A stretch of DNA of 6,410 bases from Saprospiraceae bacterium (lineage in GTDB: Bacteria > Bacteroidota > Bacteroidia > Chitinophagales > Saprospiraceae). The notes under the pieces were generated by a model that was not told the DNA's origin, did no database searches, and saw only the letters and a program-made list of their open reading frames with translations. The number at the start of each line of letters is the position of its first letter. Position 1 is the first letter of the stretch. The position numbers and the translations under genes are program-made. Location of the stretch: contig JABWAJ010000334.1 of the NCBI GenBank assembly GCA_013361075.1, positions 1 to 6,410 on the forward strand. Direction: 5' to 3'. Positions 4,704 through 6,410 of this stretch are shown piece by piece.

Positions 4704-5570
4704 ATGAGCAGCGCCAAAGCATCGCTGGAAAAAATTGAACCTGTTTTCGGCAGTTCCTTTACCCTGCGCCGATTCACCGAATGCAACAACCAACCTTTCT
4801 GGCATTGCCACCCGGAATATGAGATTGTTTTCATTTCCAATGGCAAAGGCAAGCGCCATATCGGCGATCATATTTCCTATTACGAAGATGGTGACCTCAT
4901 TTTTTTAGGGCCGGATCTGCCGCATTTCAGCTTCACGCAGGGCTTGAATGAAGAACATTCCGAAATTGTGGTGCAGATGAAAGGTGATTTTTTGGGTGAA
5001 GAATTTTTGGATCGCCCGGAAATGGAGGCCATTCGCCAATTGTTTGAGCGTTCCAAACAGGGATTGACTTTTAAAGGTGAAACCAAACGCCTGATCGGTC
5101 AACGGCTGGAAGAACTGATGCCTTTGAATGGTTTTGACCGGCTGATCGAATTGTTGCGCACCCTGAACCTGATGGCCACCTCGGATGAATACGAAATGCT
5201 GAATGTGAGTGGTTATGCGCTTGAGGTAAATGCTCAGGATCACGACCGCATGAAAACCATCTACGAATACGTGGAATCATTTTTCCGCGACGAGGTCAAC
5301 CTGGATGAAGCTTCCCGCCGCATCAACATGACGACTCCTGCTTTTTGCCGTTATTTTAAAAGGTTGACAGCAAAAACTTTTACCCAGTTTGTCAATGAAT
5401 TCCGGGTTGCCCATGCCTGCCGCCTGCTGTCTGATCAGCACATCAGCATTGCCGGAGTGAGTTACGAAAGCGGTTTCAACAATTTGTCGCATTTCAATAA
5501 GCAGTTCCGGGAAATAACCGGGGTGAGTCCCAGGGAATACCGGAAAAGCCGTACGATGATCGTTAATTAA
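4704..5570 (+). CDS. AraC-family transcriptional regulator with cupin sensor domain
   Basis: The 288-residue cytoplasmic DNA-binding protein has an N-terminal cupin-type sensor half (about 10-95), with the typical WHCHPEYEIVFI strand at 33-44 and GDLIFLGPDLPH at 63-74. A helical linker covers about 96-180 and a C-terminal double helix-turn-helix domain about 182-282. The first HTH is around 197-220 (LDEASRRINMTTPAFCRYFK), the second around 248-270, ending in the family signature GFNNLSHFNKQFREITGVSPREYR at 257-280. This layout is common for Bacteroidota regulators that sense sugars or other small molecules, but the ligand cannot be read from sequence. The ATG at 4704 places the cupin at the usual distance. 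The gene stands alone, with a repeat-rich upstream region suggesting autoregulation, and a promoter separates it from the lipoprotein gene downstream. Targets are unknown; I do not assign a symbol. Confidence 0.93.
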   Translation: MSSAKASLEKIEPVFGSSFTLRRFTECNNQPFWHCHPEYEIVFISNGKGKRHIGDHISYYEDGDLIFLGPDLPHFSFTQGLNEEHSEIVVQMKGDFLGEEFLDRPEMEAIRQLFERSKQGLTFKGETKRLIGQRLEELMPLNGFDRLIELLRTLNLMATSDEYEMLNVSGYALEVNAQDHDRMKTIYEYVESFFRDEVNLDEASRRINMTTPAFCRYFKRLTAKTFTQFVNEFRVAHACRLLSDQHISIAGVSYESGFNNLSHFNKQFREITGVSPREYRKSRTMIVN

Positions 5571-5589
5571 AATTTCGCGCAACTTTTTA

Positions 5590-5597
5590 TACCTTTG
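5590..5597 (+). promoter_or_regulatory. -7 box of the lipoprotein gene
   Basis: TACCTTTG at 5590-5597 matches TAnnTTTG completely and lies 23 bp before the ATG, giving a short A-rich leader. No clear TTTG is present at the -33 position; the region there is AT-rich (AATTAAAATTTCG). It begins 20 bp after the AraC stop. Confidence 0.55.
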
Positions 5598-5620
5598 TCG
5601 CCGCAAAAAAAATCATCAAT

Positions 5621-6109
5621 ATGAGGTATTTATTCTTTTCGCTGCTTGTTGCAGTGGGCATCTGGTCTTGCGGCGGCGGCGCAGCGGGCAAACAGGAAGT
5701 TACCGATATTTTGACCGGAAACGCATGGCGTTGGGATGTACAGGCCATCAAGGACAGCATGAACAAACTGACACTGGGTCAGGCAGAATTTGACGTCATT
5801 ATGGCGTCGCTCAAGCGTATGGAAAGTGGCGTATTCGAGTTTGGAAAAGACGGCAAACTCACACTGACCATCAAAGGAGAACCCCGGGTAGGCACATGGA
5901 GCCTGAAAGGCAACACCACTTTATTGATGGAATTGCCAAATATTGCGACCATTCCGAATGAAATCTCTTTTATTGAGCCCGGCCGGTTCATGCTGGCGGC
6001 AAATAAAGAGGGAGGAATTCTTTTTCCGAAGATTTTTGTGCCCATGGAGGCCGGATCTAAAATGATGCCGGTTGATACTTCAGGAACCGCACAGGATACG
6101 ACGAATTAA
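5621..6109 (+). CDS. Small lipoprotein, possibly lipocalin-like
   Basis: The product is 162 residues. It has a signal peptide with a hydrophobic core (YLFFSLLVAVGIW, 3-15) and a lipobox-like IWSC with lipidation Cys at 17, followed by a flexible GGGAAG stretch, so it should be a lipidated envelope protein. The mature part contains GNAWRWDV (33-40), then an alternating strand pattern, VFEFGKDGKLTLTIKGEPRVGTWSLKGNTTLLMEL (71-105), which resembles the small lipocalin-like lipoproteins common in Bacteroidota (beta-barrel fold inferred, not shown). The C-terminus is hydrophilic (TSGTAQDTTN). The start is supported by the signal peptide and by the -7 box 23 bp upstream. No enzymatic motif is seen and its function is unknown. 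It may be unrelated to the regulator before it. Confidence 0.85.
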   Translation: MRYLFFSLLVAVGIWSCGGGAAGKQEVTDILTGNAWRWDVQAIKDSMNKLTLGQAEFDVIMASLKRMESGVFEFGKDGKLTLTIKGEPRVGTWSLKGNTTLLMELPNIATIPNEISFIEPGRFMLAANKEGGILFPKIFVPMEAGSKMMPVDTSGTAQDTTN

Positions 6110-6134
6110 CGCTTTTATAATGCTCGCTTCACAT

Positions 6135-6149
6135 CTGATTTACAATCAG
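6135..6149 (+). other. Small hairpin between the lipoprotein and phosphoesterase genes
   Basis: CTGATT (6135-6140) and AATCAG (6144-6149) form a perfect 6-bp inverted repeat with a 3-nt loop. No T-run follows, so it is not a convincing terminator. The 88-bp gap (6110-6197) shows no other recognisable site and no clear TAnnTTTG box. Confidence 0.25.
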
Positions 6150-6197
6150 TAACGACCTTGTGCGCAGTAATTAATCACTGTTGCACCCTTGTTTGTT

Positions 6198-6410
6198 ATG
6201 AAGCGGGAAATTGATATTGTCATACTTTCTGACGTCCATTTGGGAACCTATGGCTGCCACGCCCGGGAATTGCTCAACTATCTCAACAGCATCAAAACAG
6301 AAACGCTGATTTTGAACGGCGATTTTGTGGACATGTGGCAATTCAGCCGGCGTTATTTTCCCAAAGAGCACATGATGGTCATCCAGCGTGTGCTCAAAAT
6401 GGCGGCCAAG
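6198..6410 (+). CDS. UDP-2,3-diacylglucosamine diphosphatase-type metallophosphoesterase (5' part)
   Basis: The first 71 codons are open to the window edge, so the gene is cut by the end of the sequence. The N-terminus IDIVILSDVHLGTYG contains the metallophosphoesterase motif DVH (D12, H14), followed by LILNGDFVDMWQF with the GD-x2-D motif (D42, D45). Together these are the first two metal-binding blocks of the calcineurin-like fold. The SDVHLG...NGDFVDMW combination fits the LpxH-like family, which hydrolyses UDP-2,3-diacylglucosamine to lipid X in lipid A synthesis at the inner membrane. The remaining motifs (GNHD and the C-terminal GHTH block) lie outside the window, so the exact member, LpxH or a paralogue, is undecided. 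The ATG at 6198 is chosen because it begins three residues before the first strand. No Shine-Dalgarno is evident. Confidence 0.85.
   Translation, partial: MKREIDIVILSDVHLGTYGCHARELLNYLNSIKTETLILNGDFVDMWQFSRRYFPKEHMMVIQRVLKMAAK

Noticed and set aside
4544..4738. Forward open frame of 64 codons before the AraC gene
   Set aside because: It spans repeat copy 2 and the operator-like region and overlaps the AraC start in another frame; no protein features.

Overview
The window reads as chromosomal DNA of a member of the Bacteroidota, probably a Saprospiria-like lineage (Haliscomenobacter/Lewinella type; the lineage is inference). Three things point there. The protease, co-chaperone and signal peptidase have Bacteroidota-style sequences, including a 583-residue LepB with a multi-TM N-terminal extension. 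The promoters match the Bacteroidota consensus TTTG - about 19 bp - TAnnTTTG rather than the E. coli -35/-10. Gene starts lack clear Shine-Dalgarno sequences. All recognised genes lie on the + strand.

Layout. 7-1341 is rseP, the site-2 intramembrane protease. 1445-1969 is hscB, the J-domain co-chaperone of Fe-S cluster assembly. The gap between them is almost exactly filled by an AT-rich inverted-repeat element, and a second AT-rich inverted repeat follows hscB. Next come two tRNA-Leu genes (CAA at 2066-2151, CAG at 2209-2292); the second has its own well-formed promoter and a strong terminator. A 386-bp gene-free stretch (2331-2716) holds a MITE-like palindromic repeat, a weak terminator-like hairpin and a promoter. 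lepB (signal peptidase I) occupies 2717-4468. A second diverged copy of the MITE-like repeat follows lepB directly, so lepB is bracketed by the pair. An AraC-family regulator (4704-5570) has a perfect palindrome and three direct repeats upstream. A small lipoprotein gene (5621-6109) follows with its own promoter. The window ends inside a LpxH-type metallophosphoesterase gene (6198 onward).

How it fits together. Most content is housekeeping: envelope proteolysis and protein export (RseP, LepB), Fe-S maturation (HscB), translation (tRNA-Leu) and probably lipid A synthesis (the phosphoesterase). The AraC regulator and lipoprotein are the only accessory-looking genes, and no target can be named for the regulator. 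I see no defence system, CRISPR array, transposase, prophage or biosynthetic cluster. The unusual material is intergenic: four palindromic repeat elements of two architectural types in about 3.3 kb, and a structured regulatory region in front of the AraC gene.
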